Shown: in pieces, positions 7,180 through 15,212 of the stretch | Position numbering within the stretch: the stretch's first letter is position 1 | Layout: each line of letters starts with the position of its first letter | From: an uncultured Porphyromonas sp. | GTDB lineage: Bacteria; Bacteroidota; Bacteroidia; Bacteroidales; Porphyromonadaceae | Reading direction: 5' to 3' | DNA: 31,580 bases | NCBI RefSeq assembly: GCF_938046015.1 | Contig: NZ_CALIXW010000011.1 | Span: 1 to 31,580, forward strand | Notes under the pieces: generated by a model | The model's database searches: none | The model's input: only the letters and a program-made list of their open reading frames with translations | Told to the model about the DNA's origin: nothing | Made by a program: the position numbers and the translations under genes

Positions 7180-8169
7180 TTATCGGTATAGGAGGGAGTA
7201 AAGTCCCTTGAGGACGACGCGGTAGTAGAGCCATACATACCAGTACTGACCGAGCCCAGCCATGCGCTGAAGGAGACGGGTGTGGATGCCGCCTCCCACG
7301 TGAGCTATAGCCTTGTTGGCCTCGGGGTAGAGCTGCTGCCAGCGATCGTAGTCATCACGGCGTCCGCTGACCAGTAGCGGCAGCTTCAGCTGGAGCTTGA
7401 GGAAGGCTAGGTCAGAGGCTGCCTCGTGGAGCTGATGCTGCTGGATGTAGTCCTCGAGAGACTGGAGATTGGCCCGCAGCTGCTTCCAGTGGAGCTCGCT
7501 ATAGTGATTGGTCTGCTGCCCTTCGTTGCGTACATAGGCATAGAGGTGCTCTGGGATCATCTCTACACGCCCGGCCTTGAGGAAGAGCTTTCCCATGAGC
7601 CCTAGATCCTCACCCATGTTCATTCTGGGGATGAAGCGGAGCTCTCCTCCGTCCTCTTGGAGTAAGCTGCGGCGGAAGGCCCACAGCCATAGGTTCCACC
7701 TTAGGCTCCCATGGCAGAGCGCCTGCCAGGCCTCCTTGCCCGTAGTGACTGCTGCCTGGTACATGAGGCGCTTGCTCTGCCCCTGCTGAAGGATCCAGTT
7801 GCAGCCGATGAGATCTGCCCCCGTCTGCTCAATGCGCTGCTCGATGAGCTCTAGCGTCTGGGGAACGAATAGGTCATCTGCATCCAGCGCATAGATGTAC
7901 TCCCCTCGGGCGGCGTCGATCCCGGTATTACGTGCTACAGCGACCCCGCCGTTCACCTCATGGCGCAGCAGCGTGACGGTGTAGCCACGGGCCTCTAGCT
8001 GTGGGCGTACCTCATTAAGAAGAGCCCAGCAGCCGTCGGGGCTACAGTCGTCGACGAAGACGAGCTGAGCCTGGCTGCGCGTCTGTGCTAGGAGCTGCTC
8101 GATACAGGCTGCGAGGGTGCTCTCAGCACGGTAGAGCGGGATGATGACCGAGAGTAAGGATGAGGACAT
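7180..8169 (-). CDS. glycosyltransferase, GT2 family (GT-A fold)
   Basis: The 329-residue product opens with LLSVIIPLYRAESTLAACIE, the GT2 nucleotide-binding start, followed by LVFVDDCSPDG (first Asp cluster, about residues 36-46), NGGVAVARNTGID and YIYALDADDLF. The DADD carries the metal-binding D-x-D motif near residue 97. A GEDLGLMGKLF segment near residue 186 fits the position of the catalytic base in GT-A enzymes. No signal peptide is present; a moderately hydrophobic C-terminus (WYVWLYYRVVLKGLYSLL) may touch the membrane. It is the first gene of the polysaccharide cluster, preceded by a TACCTTTG promoter box. It probably starts or extends the glycan repeat; the sugar is unknown. Confidence 0.9.
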   Translation of the reverse strand: MSSSLLSVIIPLYRAESTLAACIEQLLAQTRSQAQLVFVDDCSPDGCWALLNEVRPQLEARGYTVTLLRHEVNGGVAVARNTGIDAARGEYIYALDADDLFVPQTLELIEQRIEQTGADLIGCNWILQQGQSKRLMYQAAVTTGKEAWQALCHGSLRWNLWLWAFRRSLLQEDGGELRFIPRMNMGEDLGLMGKLFLKAGRVEMIPEHLYAYVRNEGQQTNHYSELHWKQLRANLQSLEDYIQQHQLHEAASDLAFLKLQLKLPLLVSGRRDDYDRWQQLYPEANKAIAHVGGGIHTRLLQRMAGLGQYWYVWLYYRVVLKGLYSLLYR

Positions 8170-8248
8170 ACTGGTCTGTGTCAGCGGGTAGAACTAGAGG
8201 GGGCTTGGCTCATCTAGCGATCCTCTGCTGCCTGCTCGGTGGCGGGGG

Positions 8249-8256
8249 CAAAGGTA
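8249..8256 (-). promoter_or_regulatory. -7 promoter box of the polysaccharide cluster
   Basis: The minus strand reads TACCTTTG, a perfect TAnnTTTG match, with a predicted start near 8242 and a leader of about 73 bases before the GT2 start codon. No clear -33 TTTG was found. Confidence 0.5.
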
Positions 8257-8299
8257 GCTCTAGGATAGCCCGTCCTAAGTAATTCGTTAGTAAAAGGTA

Positions 8300-8354
8300 A
8301 GACCTCCCTCAGGCCTGAGATATAGGGTGTATATCCGAGGCGAGAGGGAGGTCT
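8300..8354 (-). terminator. terminator of the OmpA-family gene
   Basis: An 11-bp perfect stem (AGACCTCCCTC at 8300-8310 with its complement at 8344-8354) encloses a loop with further pairing (GATATA with TATATC). It lies 72 bases past the stop at 8426, and the transcribed strand continues TACCTTTTAC. Confidence 0.8.
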
Positions 8355-8425
8355 CTATGACTATATCGGGAAGGTGCTCTGGTCGATCTAGATAGAAGTG
8401 CCGAGCATAGCCTGCCCGATCGGTC

Positions 8426-9724
8426 TTATTCAGCGATCTTCGTCAGTACCGAGCGGCTGCAACGAGGATCGTTGTAGTACATATTCCCTACGCCACCCAG
8501 AGCCTCACGCTTGAGCTGAGCTGCAGGTACGCCGAATTCATTGACGAGGCAGTCGTAGACGACCTGAGCACGCTTCTCAGCGAGGAACTCATTACGCTTA
8601 GCGCGACCCGTACCTCTGTCAGCATAGCCCTTGATCGAGTAGACCATCTTGGGGTTAGCCTTCAGGACGTCAGCCAGGAAGCCGAGGTTCACACGGTCCT
8701 TGTTCGTCAGGGTGTAGCGGTTGATGGTGAAGGTGATCAGCAGCGGCATAGCAGCTACGTTCTCGGCCGTGACCTTGCGGTTGAGGGCCTCTTCCAGCTG
8801 GCGCGTCAGCTCCTTGTTCTCGTTCTCGAGGTTGCCGATGCGGTTGCGTAGGCCCTGGAGGACGTTCTCATTGACACGGATGGTCGTCACCGTGCTGCGA
8901 TCCCAGCCGCGACGGGGGAAGTTGTAGCTCAGACCGAGTGTGGCCGTCAGGAGACCTTCAGCCTGCTTCCCAGCGATGACTGTAGGGCGATTCTTCTGGG
9001 GGTCGATAGCGGCATCTTCCTGGTCGAAGTGCTCACCCGTATAGGTAGCACGGATGTCCAGATTGAGATCCCATGCGCTGCTGAGACGGAAGCGGTTCAG
9101 GATACCCCCACCACCAACGAGCTCGTTGGAGCGGCGTCCCGTGACGCTCGACTTGTTGAGACTCCCAGCGTATCCGACGCTAGCATAGGGGATGAAGGAG
9201 TAGAAGCGATCCTCGCGGTAGCCGCAGATCAGCTGCGACAGGTTGAGCATGACGTCAGCATGCGCGTGGATGTACTCCATCTCCGTCTCGTAGAGAGGAT
9301 AGCCTACGTTGGCATGAGGGTATACCTTGAGAGGCTCCTTGATGAAGCCGCCGTAGTTCCCGTAGTTGGCGCTAGGATTGGCGAGCGAGTGGTTGTCCCA
9401 ACCTGCTACACCCTTGATCTTGTAGCCGTTTGCCCCGAGACGAATCCCGATGCCAGGCGTGAACCACTTACCGAAGTTGACTTCGAAGTTAGGCGTCAGG
9501 CGATCGCCGAAGCGCATCTGCTTGTCGTGGTCCCCAAAATAAATCTGCGCTCCTACGCCAGCTCCGAGGAACCAGTTCGAGCCAAATCTATTCGTCTGGA
9601 CGAGGTGACGATCGGTGGTCTTAGTCTCTACCGTGTAGACGGAGTCCGATACCATTTCCTGTGCCGATACAGCCTGGACGGAAAGGAGGCAAAGTGCTGC
9701 CGCAGTTAAAGTACTTCTTACCAT
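8426..9724 (-). CDS. OmpA-family outer-membrane protein (Omp40/41-like)
   Basis: The 432-residue protein has a signal peptide (MVRSTLTAAALCLLSVQAVSAQ). An N-terminal beta-barrel at about residues 45-280 is rich in alternating aromatic strands (NWFLGAGVGAQIYFG). A short coiled coil (LRNRIGNLENENKELTRQLE, about 290-320) leads into an OmpA C-terminal peptidoglycan-binding domain (about 325-432) with FTINRYTLTNKDRVNL, IKGYADRGTG and RAQVVYDCLVNEFGV. The usual G-H/Y-T/A-D-x-x-G loop is GYADRGTG. Cysteines in YDCLV and DPRCSR could form disulfides, as described for the Omp40/41 trimers of P. gingivalis. It anchors the outer membrane to peptidoglycan and may act as a porin. P. gingivalis has two adjacent copies; here there is one. 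It is a single-gene unit with its own promoter and terminator. Confidence 0.92.
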   Translation of the reverse strand: MVRSTLTAAALCLLSVQAVSAQEMVSDSVYTVETKTTDRHLVQTNRFGSNWFLGAGVGAQIYFGDHDKQMRFGDRLTPNFEVNFGKWFTPGIGIRLGANGYKIKGVAGWDNHSLANPSANYGNYGGFIKEPLKVYPHANVGYPLYETEMEYIHAHADVMLNLSQLICGYREDRFYSFIPYASVGYAGSLNKSSVTGRRSNELVGGGGILNRFRLSSAWDLNLDIRATYTGEHFDQEDAAIDPQKNRPTVIAGKQAEGLLTATLGLSYNFPRRGWDRSTVTTIRVNENVLQGLRNRIGNLENENKELTRQLEEALNRKVTAENVAAMPLLITFTINRYTLTNKDRVNLGFLADVLKANPKMVYSIKGYADRGTGRAKRNEFLAEKRAQVVYDCLVNEFGVPAAQLKREALGGVGNMYYNDPRCSRSVLTKIAE

Positions 9725-9806
9725 ACGTTGTGTAATTAGTAATTTCTATGAAAAGATAATATCCCGCATAAGGGGAGCTCCTAATGTGGAGCTACTTATG
9801 CTGACA

Positions 9807-9814
9807 CAAAGATA
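9807..9814 (-). promoter_or_regulatory. -7 promoter box of the OmpA-family gene
   Basis: The minus strand reads TATCTTTG, a perfect TAnnTTTG element, inside an AT-rich patch. The start near 9800 gives a leader of about 75 bases. A TTTG lies upstream but only ten bases away, closer than the usual spacing, so it may not be the real -33 element. Confidence 0.65.
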
Positions 9815-9888
9815 ATACTTTTCTCAAATTTATACACTCTCGGGGCTAGAGGCGTGTGTTCCTAGCGATAGATAAAATCTATGAGGTG

Positions 9889-9946
9889 ACCTGCTGGCAA
9901 GAGAAATCAGCCTTAAGCTCTAAGTCTAAAGGCTAGTCTAGCAGGT
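9889..9946 (-). terminator. weak imperfect hairpin, possible lipoprotein terminator
   Basis: Outer arms ACCTGCT (9889-9895) and AGCAGGT (9940-9946) and inner arms AGCCTT (9909-9914) and AAGGCT (9929-9934) can pair with unpaired bases between. ATTTTAT follows on the transcribed strand. It is 230 bases past the lipoprotein stop, so a terminator role is doubtful. Confidence 0.3.
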
Positions 9947-10031
9947 GAGCTGCCGGGACTTGAGGGCTCGCGTGGACCAAGGGGGCAAAAGGGTAGTGTG
10001 AGGTGATGCTTAGCTCCGGGTGCTGCGAGGG

Positions 10032-10119
10032 TTATCCCTCAGTCAGCTGACTGCCGTCCCTCCAGCTCGTGACTGGCGCCCTTCAGCGCTCCCACTGATA
10101 TCCCTCAGGAGCCCTGCTT
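10032..10119. repeat. 22-bp-period GC-rich array (family 2), four units
   Basis: Units start at 10032, 10054, 10076 and 10098. The first, second and fourth have TCCCTC at the same offset and the third has CCCTTC. The first three end in ACTG. The fourth unit contains GATATCCCTCAGGAG together with the base before it, which reappears with one change at 15910-15924. TTATCCCTCAG of the first unit reappears at 23134-23144. A possible degenerate fifth unit follows at 10120-10141. Confidence 0.7.
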
Positions 10120-10175
10120 GTAGGCGCTTACTCCAGCCGCTCCGAGCAGTGGGTATGCTAAGGGCAGAAGAGGGC

Positions 10176-10631
10176 TTACTTGCGGGTGAAGACGACGCCC
10201 TTCAGCTGGATATCGGCGAAGCTGGGATGCCCCCCGTTGGGGTTCGGCTGGGGATCGACGCTGGTGAAGTCGGCGTGGATCTCCTTGGTGGTGAGGCGGC
10301 CCTTGAAGCCCTTGAGGATGGTCACGCTCCCCATGGGGCTGATCTTGCTGTAGTCTTCGATGAAGATACTGTCACCCTCGATGCGGTAGTCGAGGTCCTC
10401 CTGCAGCGTCATCGGGGCGCCCGATGGGGCATAGGTGAAGTGGAGCTCCTCGGCGGAGGTGAAGCGGAGGCTGATCTGTCCCGTGCCCTCGGTCCATTCA
10501 CTGCCAAGCAGGTGAAGACTGTCGGCTGCGGCTTGGGTCGCAGCCTGCTGCTCGTGGCTGGTCTGAGAGCAAGAGTTAAGGCCGAGGCCTCCGAGGAGGA
10601 GTAGTCCGAGTAGGCTAAGCGTAGTGCGCAT
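10176..10631 (-). CDS. small lipoprotein of unknown function
   Basis: I chose the ATG at 10631 because it begins a clean lipoprotein signal peptide, MRTTLSLLGLLLLGGLGL, followed by lipobox LNSC (Cys at residue 21). A longer frame starting at 10697 would put 22 charged residues before it. The mature part has about 130 residues, with a low-complexity Ala/Gln/Thr linker, then mainly polar beta-type sequence (GTGQISLRFTSAEELHFTY; DYRIEGDSIFIEDYS; GVVFTRK at the end). The pattern suggests a small beta-barrel or sandwich of the kind seen in lipocalin-like Bacteroidales lipoproteins, but I do not recognise a family. It stands alone, with no co-directional partner close by. No clear promoter box was found. 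Confidence 0.82.
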   Translation of the reverse strand: MRTTLSLLGLLLLGGLGLNSCSQTSHEQQAATQAAADSLHLLGSEWTEGTGQISLRFTSAEELHFTYAPSGAPMTLQEDLDYRIEGDSIFIEDYSKISPMGSVTILKGFKGRLTTKEIHADFTSVDPQPNPNGGHPSFADIQLKGVVFTRK

Positions 10632-10814
10632 AGTGTTTCTTCTTGATTTGTTCCTATTAAGTGGGACAAAGGAAAGGCGAATAGAGCTCGCTCGCAATCC
10701 CTAATAGTTGGTACTTTGGCTGTAGAGCTCCCTAGTCTCAGGTAGGCTCTGAGGTCAGTTCAAGCCCTGGAGAGGCGAAGCCGAGGCTTACGCTTAGATT
10801 TAGGAACAAAAAAA

Positions 10815-10848
10815 GCCGCCCCTACCCTCAGCTGAGGATAGGGGCGGC
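10815..10848 (-). terminator. terminator of the mutA-mutB operon
   Basis: A 17-bp stem with one G/T-type mismatch (GCCGCCCCTA...TAGGGGCGGC, centre CTCAGCTGAG) is followed on the transcribed strand by a run of seven T. It begins 18 bases past the mutB stop. This is a textbook intrinsic terminator. Confidence 0.95.
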
Positions 10849-10866
10849 CTTCTTATAGGGTAGAGG

Positions 10867-13023
10867 CTACTGAGCGTCCTCCCCGAGGAGGATCTCAAGC
10901 ACCTTGGCGGCGGAGTAAGCCACAGGCGTACCAGGGCCGAAGATAGCGGCAACGCCAGCGTTGTAGAGGAACTCGTAGTCCTGAGCAGGGATCACACCAC
11001 CGGCGGTGATGAGGATGTCGGGACGGCCGAGCTTCTTCAGCTCCTCGATGACCTGAGGGATGAGCGTCTTGTGCCCTGCTGCGAGGGAGGAGACACCCAT
11101 GACGTGTACGTCGTTCTCGACAGCCTGGCGGGCTGCTTCCTCTGGCGTCTGGAAGAGGGGACCCATGTCGACGTCGAAGCCGCAGTCAGCGTAGCCAGTA
11201 GCTACCACCTTAGCACCACGGTCGTGCCCGTCCTGACCCATCTTGGCGATCATGATACGAGGCTGACGCCCTTCCTTCTCGGCGAACTTCTTCGCCAGTT
11301 CTTTAGCACGTGCGAAGTCCTTGTCTTCGCCAGATTCTGATGAGTACACGCCTGAGATCGTACGGATGATAGCCTTGTAGCGACCGACGACCTTCTCGCA
11401 GGCGTCGGAGATCTCACCGAGCGAAGCGCGCAGCGCTGCAGCCTTGACGGCGAGGTCGAGGAGGTTGCCTTCCTTGGTCTCTACGCAGTGCGTGATGGCC
11501 TCGAGGGCAGCCTTGACAGCAGCCTCATCGCGGTTCTTGCGCAGCTCGTTGAGGCGCTCGATCTGCTGGAGGCGTACAGCCGTATTGTCGATCTCGAGGA
11601 TGTCGATAGGATCTTCCTTCTCGAGACGATACTTATTGATCCCGACGATGACCTGCTGGCGGGAGTCGATACGAGCCTGCGTGCGGGCTGCAGCCTCCTC
11701 GATACGCATCTTCGGTAGACCCGTCTCGATAGCCTTAGCCATACCGCCCATGCTCTCGACTTCCTTGATGTGCTCCCAGGCCTTGTGCATGAGCTCGTTG
11801 GTCAGGCTCTCCACGTAGTAGGAGCCAGCCCATGGGTCGATCTCCTTACAGATCATCGTTTCCTCCTGGATGTAGATCTGGGTGTTACGAGCGATACGAG
11901 CGGAGAAGTCCGTAGGCAGAGCGATCGCTTCGTCCAGGGCGTTGGTGTGGAGCGACTGCGTGTGCCCAAGGGCAGCACCCATGGCCTCGATACAGGTACG
12001 ACCGACGTTGTTGAAGGGGTCCTGCTCGGTGAGTGACCAGCCAGAGGTCTGGCTGTGGGTACGCAGCGCGAGGCTCTTGGGGTTCTCGGGGTTGAACTGC
12101 TTGACGATCTTGGACCAGAGGCAGCGTGCAGCACGCATCTTGGCGATCTCCATGAAGTGGTTCATACCGATGGCCCAGAAGAAGGACAGACGTGGGGCGA
12201 ACTTGTCCACGGGGATACCAGCGGCGATCCCTGCCTTGAGGTACTCGAGCCCGTCAGCCAGCGTGTAAGCCATCTCGATATCCGCCGTAGCACCGGCCTC
12301 CTGCATGTGGTAGCCGGAGATGGAGATCGAGTTGAACTTAGGCATGTTCTGCGACGTGTACTCGAAGATGTCGGCGATGATACGCATCGAGAATTCGGGT
12401 GGGTAGATGTAGGTGTTACGCACCATGAACTCCTTGAGGATATCGTTCTGGATCGTCCCAGCCATCTCATCGAGCTTAGCGCCCTGCTCGAGCCCAGCGT
12501 TGATGTAGAAGGCCATGACGGGCAGCACGGCGCCGTTCATCGTCATCGAGACGGACATCTTGTTGAGGGGGATCCCGTCGAAGAGTACCTTCATATCCTC
12601 CAGCGAGCAGATGGATACCCCAGCCTTACCGACGTCACCGACGACACGCGAGTGGTCGGCGTCATAGCCACGGTGGGTCGCAAGGTCAAAGGCTACGGAC
12701 AGCCCCTTCTGACCTGCGGCGAGGTTACGACGGTAGAAGGCATTGGACTCCTCGGCCGTCGAGAAGCCAGCGTACTGACGGATCGTCCAGGGACGCATCG
12801 CGTACATACCGCTATAGGGGCCACGGAGGTAGGGGGGCAGACCAGAGGCGTAGTCCAGGTGCTCCATGCCCTCGAGGTCGTGGGCCGTATAGACGGGCTT
12901 GACGAGGATCTGCTCGGCCGTACGCCATACGGCGTCGTTGCTCTGCTTCGCAGCCCACTCCACGGGGCAGGTCTGTGCGAAGCCCGCAGACTTGATATCA
13001 ATGTTCTTGAATTGTGGTTTCAT
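10867..13023 (-). CDS. mutB: methylmalonyl-CoA mutase large (alpha) subunit
   Basis: The 718-residue enzyme interconverts succinyl-CoA and (R)-methylmalonyl-CoA using adenosylcobalamin, a step of propionate formation in Bacteroidales. The N-terminal TIM-barrel half shows RGPYSGMYAMRPWTIRQYAG and FYRRNLAAGQKGLSVAFDL, which line the CoA channel. The C-terminal cobalamin domain (about 580-718) has the D-x-H-x-x-G motif as DGHDRG, with His600 as the lower cobalt ligand, then GVSSLAAGH and TAGGVIP. Length and motifs are those of an intact, active large subunit. The gene lies 18 bases downstream of mutA in a two-gene operon and is followed by a strong terminator. No epimerase or MeaB chaperone gene is present in this window. 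Confidence 0.98.
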   Translation of the reverse strand: MKPQFKNIDIKSAGFAQTCPVEWAAKQSNDAVWRTAEQILVKPVYTAHDLEGMEHLDYASGLPPYLRGPYSGMYAMRPWTIRQYAGFSTAEESNAFYRRNLAAGQKGLSVAFDLATHRGYDADHSRVVGDVGKAGVSICSLEDMKVLFDGIPLNKMSVSMTMNGAVLPVMAFYINAGLEQGAKLDEMAGTIQNDILKEFMVRNTYIYPPEFSMRIIADIFEYTSQNMPKFNSISISGYHMQEAGATADIEMAYTLADGLEYLKAGIAAGIPVDKFAPRLSFFWAIGMNHFMEIAKMRAARCLWSKIVKQFNPENPKSLALRTHSQTSGWSLTEQDPFNNVGRTCIEAMGAALGHTQSLHTNALDEAIALPTDFSARIARNTQIYIQEETMICKEIDPWAGSYYVESLTNELMHKAWEHIKEVESMGGMAKAIETGLPKMRIEEAAARTQARIDSRQQVIVGINKYRLEKEDPIDILEIDNTAVRLQQIERLNELRKNRDEAAVKAALEAITHCVETKEGNLLDLAVKAAALRASLGEISDACEKVVGRYKAIIRTISGVYSSESGEDKDFARAKELAKKFAEKEGRQPRIMIAKMGQDGHDRGAKVVATGYADCGFDVDMGPLFQTPEEAARQAVENDVHVMGVSSLAAGHKTLIPQVIEELKKLGRPDILITAGGVIPAQDYEFLYNAGVAAIFGPGTPVAYSAAKVLEILLGEDAQ

Positions 13024-13041
13024 TTCTTTCGTCCTTCCCTA

Positions 13042-14901
13042 TTAGTTAATACCCAGCTTGTGGTTGAACTGGCGGAGCGTCTCTAGGACGTTGCTCTTGA
13101 CGTTGATGAAGTGCTCGATGCCTACTGCCTTGAGGTCATCCATGCAGGCGGGGGCACCAGCTACGACGAACTCTGCGCGACCTGCGAGGTACTTGTAGGC
13201 CTCGGGCGCGAACTCGGCGTACTCATCATCGCTCGAGCAGAGGACGACGATGGAGGCGCCTGCTGCGAGTGCTGCGTCTACGCCCTCCTGGACGGTAGTA
13301 AAGCCGAGGTTGTCCTGGACCTTGTAGCCAGCGCAGGCGAAGAAGTTACTGGAGAACTGCGAGCGAGCCAGGCGCATGGCTAGGTTCCCGATCGTCAGCA
13401 TGAAGACCTTGATCTCCTTGCCGCTGCGCTCGGTAGCCAGGCGCAGTGCCTCGAACTCGGAGGCGCCGCGGTCGAAGTTCAGCGCCTCGATGGTGGCCGT
13501 ACCGCAGCCACAGCTGTGAGCGGCGGGAGCTACGGCGGGGAGCTTCTGCGCTGCCGTCTCGGTAAAGTTGGGGAACTGGTTCGTCCCGAGGAAGATCTCC
13601 TTACGTGCAGCTACAGCGGCATGACGCTTAGCGTTGCTGGCGTTGACGGCCTTCTGCACTTCGCCTGCCTCAGCAGCTACGGCGAAGCCGCCTTCCTCCT
13701 CTACGGAGAGGAAGAGCTTCCAGGCCTCGTCGGCGATCGAGTTCGTCAGGTGCTCTACGTAGTACGAGCCTGCAGCGGGGTCGATGACCTTGTCGAAGTG
13801 ACATTCCTCCTTGAGAAGCAGTTGCTGGTTGCGTGCGATACGCTCGGAGAAGCTGTCGGACTCCTGATAGGTGACGTCGAAGGGCTGTACCGTGATGGAG
13901 TCTACACCGCCCAGCGAAGCCGACATAGCCTCGGTCTGCGTGCGGAGCAGGTTGACGTGTGCGTCGTAGATGGTCTTGTTCCAGGTGGAGGTGACGGCCT
14001 GCATGTGGATCTTGGCCGCCTCGCCCTTGTACTGGTCGCCGTAGGCGCCGACGATCTCGGCCCAGAGCCAGCGTGCTGCGCGGAACTTAGCCAGCTCCAT
14101 GAAGTAGTTGGATCCGACGCCGAAGACGAACTTGATGCGGCTCGTCAGCTCCTCGATCGAGAAGCCGCGCTCGGTGAGCTTGTCGATGAGCTCAGCACCG
14201 ATGGAGAGGGCGTAGCCCAGCTCCTGGTAGATATAGGCACCAGCGTTGTTGAGGCTGAGGGCGTTGACCGTCAGCACGCGGTAGCCGGGGAGGGGACGGA
14301 TAGCCTCGAGGATCCTCGCTGCAGCGTCTGCCCACTGGGGGTTGGAGATACCCTTGACGAGCTGCTTCTTGAAGGGGTCGAAGTTGATCGAGCCCTTGCA
14401 CTGCTTGACATCCGCTCCTGTGCTAGCGAAGTAAGCAGCGAGCTCGCCAGCCAGCTGGCTAGCTACAGAGATGCAGCAGGAGAAGTTCAGCTCGATCGCC
14501 TCGGGCATGATGCCCTTGAGCAGGACGCTGAGCGTCTCCTTGTTTACCTGGTCGCGCTGTAGCTTGAAGCCCAGGGAGGTCACACCCTTGTTGAGGATGT
14601 CGAGCGCCTTGGCATTAGCCTCACCGGCGTCGTGTACCGTGATGTCCTGACGCACGAGCCACTCATTATCCATACGCGTGGAGCGTACGTAGGGGTACTC
14701 ACCAGGCATTACCTTGGGGGTGGAGAGGCCTTCGATGTCCTCGCGGCGGTAGAAGGGGTTCACGTTAAACCCTTCGTTGGTACGCCAAACGAGCTTGCGG
14801 TCGAAGTCTGCTCCCTTCAAGTCGGCTACGATCTTGTCCTTCCATTCCTGTGTGCTAATGGCAGGGAATTCGCTTAGTAACCGTTCTTTGTCAGTTGCCA
14901 T
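13042..14901 (-). CDS. mutA: methylmalonyl-CoA mutase small (beta) subunit
   Basis: The 619-residue subunit pairs with MutB in the heterodimeric mutase. It has the family's TIM-barrel domain (WRTNEGFNVNPFYRREDIEG near residue 39; FGVGSNYFMELAKFRAARWL near residue 263; DPAAGSYYVEHLTNSIADEA near residue 369). The C-terminal flavodoxin-like domain (about 480-619) resembles the cobalamin domain but lacks the D-x-H-x-x-G motif: its place reads MLTIGNLAMRLARSQF. That is normal for the non-catalytic small subunit. A Ser/Ala-rich linker with SCGCG (about residue 465) joins the domains. It is the first gene of the operon, with a TACCTTTG box 37 bases upstream of the start codon and a palindrome just behind it. 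Confidence 0.97.
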   Translation of the reverse strand: MATDKERLLSEFPAISTQEWKDKIVADLKGADFDRKLVWRTNEGFNVNPFYRREDIEGLSTPKVMPGEYPYVRSTRMDNEWLVRQDITVHDAGEANAKALDILNKGVTSLGFKLQRDQVNKETLSVLLKGIMPEAIELNFSCCISVASQLAGELAAYFASTGADVKQCKGSINFDPFKKQLVKGISNPQWADAAARILEAIRPLPGYRVLTVNALSLNNAGAYIYQELGYALSIGAELIDKLTERGFSIEELTSRIKFVFGVGSNYFMELAKFRAARWLWAEIVGAYGDQYKGEAAKIHMQAVTSTWNKTIYDAHVNLLRTQTEAMSASLGGVDSITVQPFDVTYQESDSFSERIARNQQLLLKEECHFDKVIDPAAGSYYVEHLTNSIADEAWKLFLSVEEEGGFAVAAEAGEVQKAVNASNAKRHAAVAARKEIFLGTNQFPNFTETAAQKLPAVAPAAHSCGCGTATIEALNFDRGASEFEALRLATERSGKEIKVFMLTIGNLAMRLARSQFSSNFFACAGYKVQDNLGFTTVQEGVDAALAAGASIVVLCSSDDEYAEFAPEAYKYLAGRAEFVVAGAPACMDDLKAVGIEHFINVKSNVLETLRQFNHKLGIN

Positions 14902-14937
14902 AATAGTTCAATTTAGTGAATTGATTATTTATATCCA

Positions 14938-14945
14938 CAAAGGTA
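14938..14945 (-). promoter_or_regulatory. -7 promoter box of the mutA-mutB operon
   Basis: The minus strand reads TACCTTTG, a perfect TAnnTTTG element. The start near 14931 gives a leader of about 30 bases. No TTTG is seen at -33; a palindrome occupies the spacer. Confidence 0.65.
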
Positions 14946-14952
14946 ACGTAAA

Positions 14953-14967
14953 AGGATGAAACATCCT
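14953..14967. promoter_or_regulatory. candidate operator palindrome upstream of mutA
   Basis: AGGATG and CATCCT flank a three-base centre, giving a perfect 6+3+6 inverted repeat seven bases upstream of the -7 box. A repressor bound here would cover the promoter spacer. No regulator gene is nearby, so this rests on symmetry and position only. Confidence 0.4.
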
Positions 14968-15013
14968 CATGCCCCTGCCAGCCCAGCTACCGGGGTCTAC
15001 CTACCAGGGGAAT

Positions 15014-15073
15014 AAAAGGAATGTTCGCCGACCGTCCTCCATGCCTGGAGGCTGATCAGCGAACATTCCTTTT
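15014..15073 (-). terminator. strong terminator after rpsU, symmetric for both strands
   Basis: A perfect 15-bp stem (AAAAGGAATGTTCGC at 15014-15028 with its complement at 15059-15073) encloses a loop with its own small hairpin (CCTCC with GGAGG). The A/T ends give a T-run on either strand. It is 140 bases past the rpsU stop. The rest of the 311-base gap between rpsU and mutA (14902-15212) holds only the mutA promoter elements. Confidence 0.85.
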
Positions 15074-15212
15074 TGCTATTCTGTGGAGTCTTGGGCCGCA
15101 CTTGTCGCGGTGCAGCTGCTCCCTCTGTCGCCTCCTCCAGGGAGGGCTATACATGCGTCCCTACCTTATATATAGGGTTGCGGTGAGGCGCTCGGCCTCG
15201 GGCTCTGGCGAC

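Larger units (their letters stand above)
9725..10175. other. gene-free stretch upstream of the OmpA-family gene
   Basis: No gene is supported here. The stretch holds the OmpA promoter box (9807-9814), a weak imperfect hairpin (9889-9946) and a 22-bp-period GC-rich array (10032-10119). An open frame running on the plus strand from 10020 is mostly the antisense of the lipoprotein gene and has no family resemblance. Confidence 0.6.

Noticed and set aside
9029..9709. 226-codon plus-strand open frame opposite the OmpA-family gene
   Set aside because: Antisense to a well-supported outer-membrane protein; no signal peptide or domain.
10632..10697. N-terminal extension of the lipoprotein
   Set aside because: It would place 22 charged residues before a complete lipoprotein signal peptide.
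12055..13086. 343-codon plus-strand open frame opposite mutB
   Set aside because: It is antisense to a certain gene with strong family motifs. GC-rich codon use leaves the opposite strand open.
13516..14562. 348-codon plus-strand open frame opposite mutA
   Set aside because: Same reason: antisense image of a certain gene, Val/Glu/Leu/Gly-rich, no recognisable domain.
14902..15013. Cobalamin riboswitch upstream of mutA
   Set aside because: The leader from the promoter box is only about 30 bases, and no B12-box-like sequence or multi-stem structure was seen.
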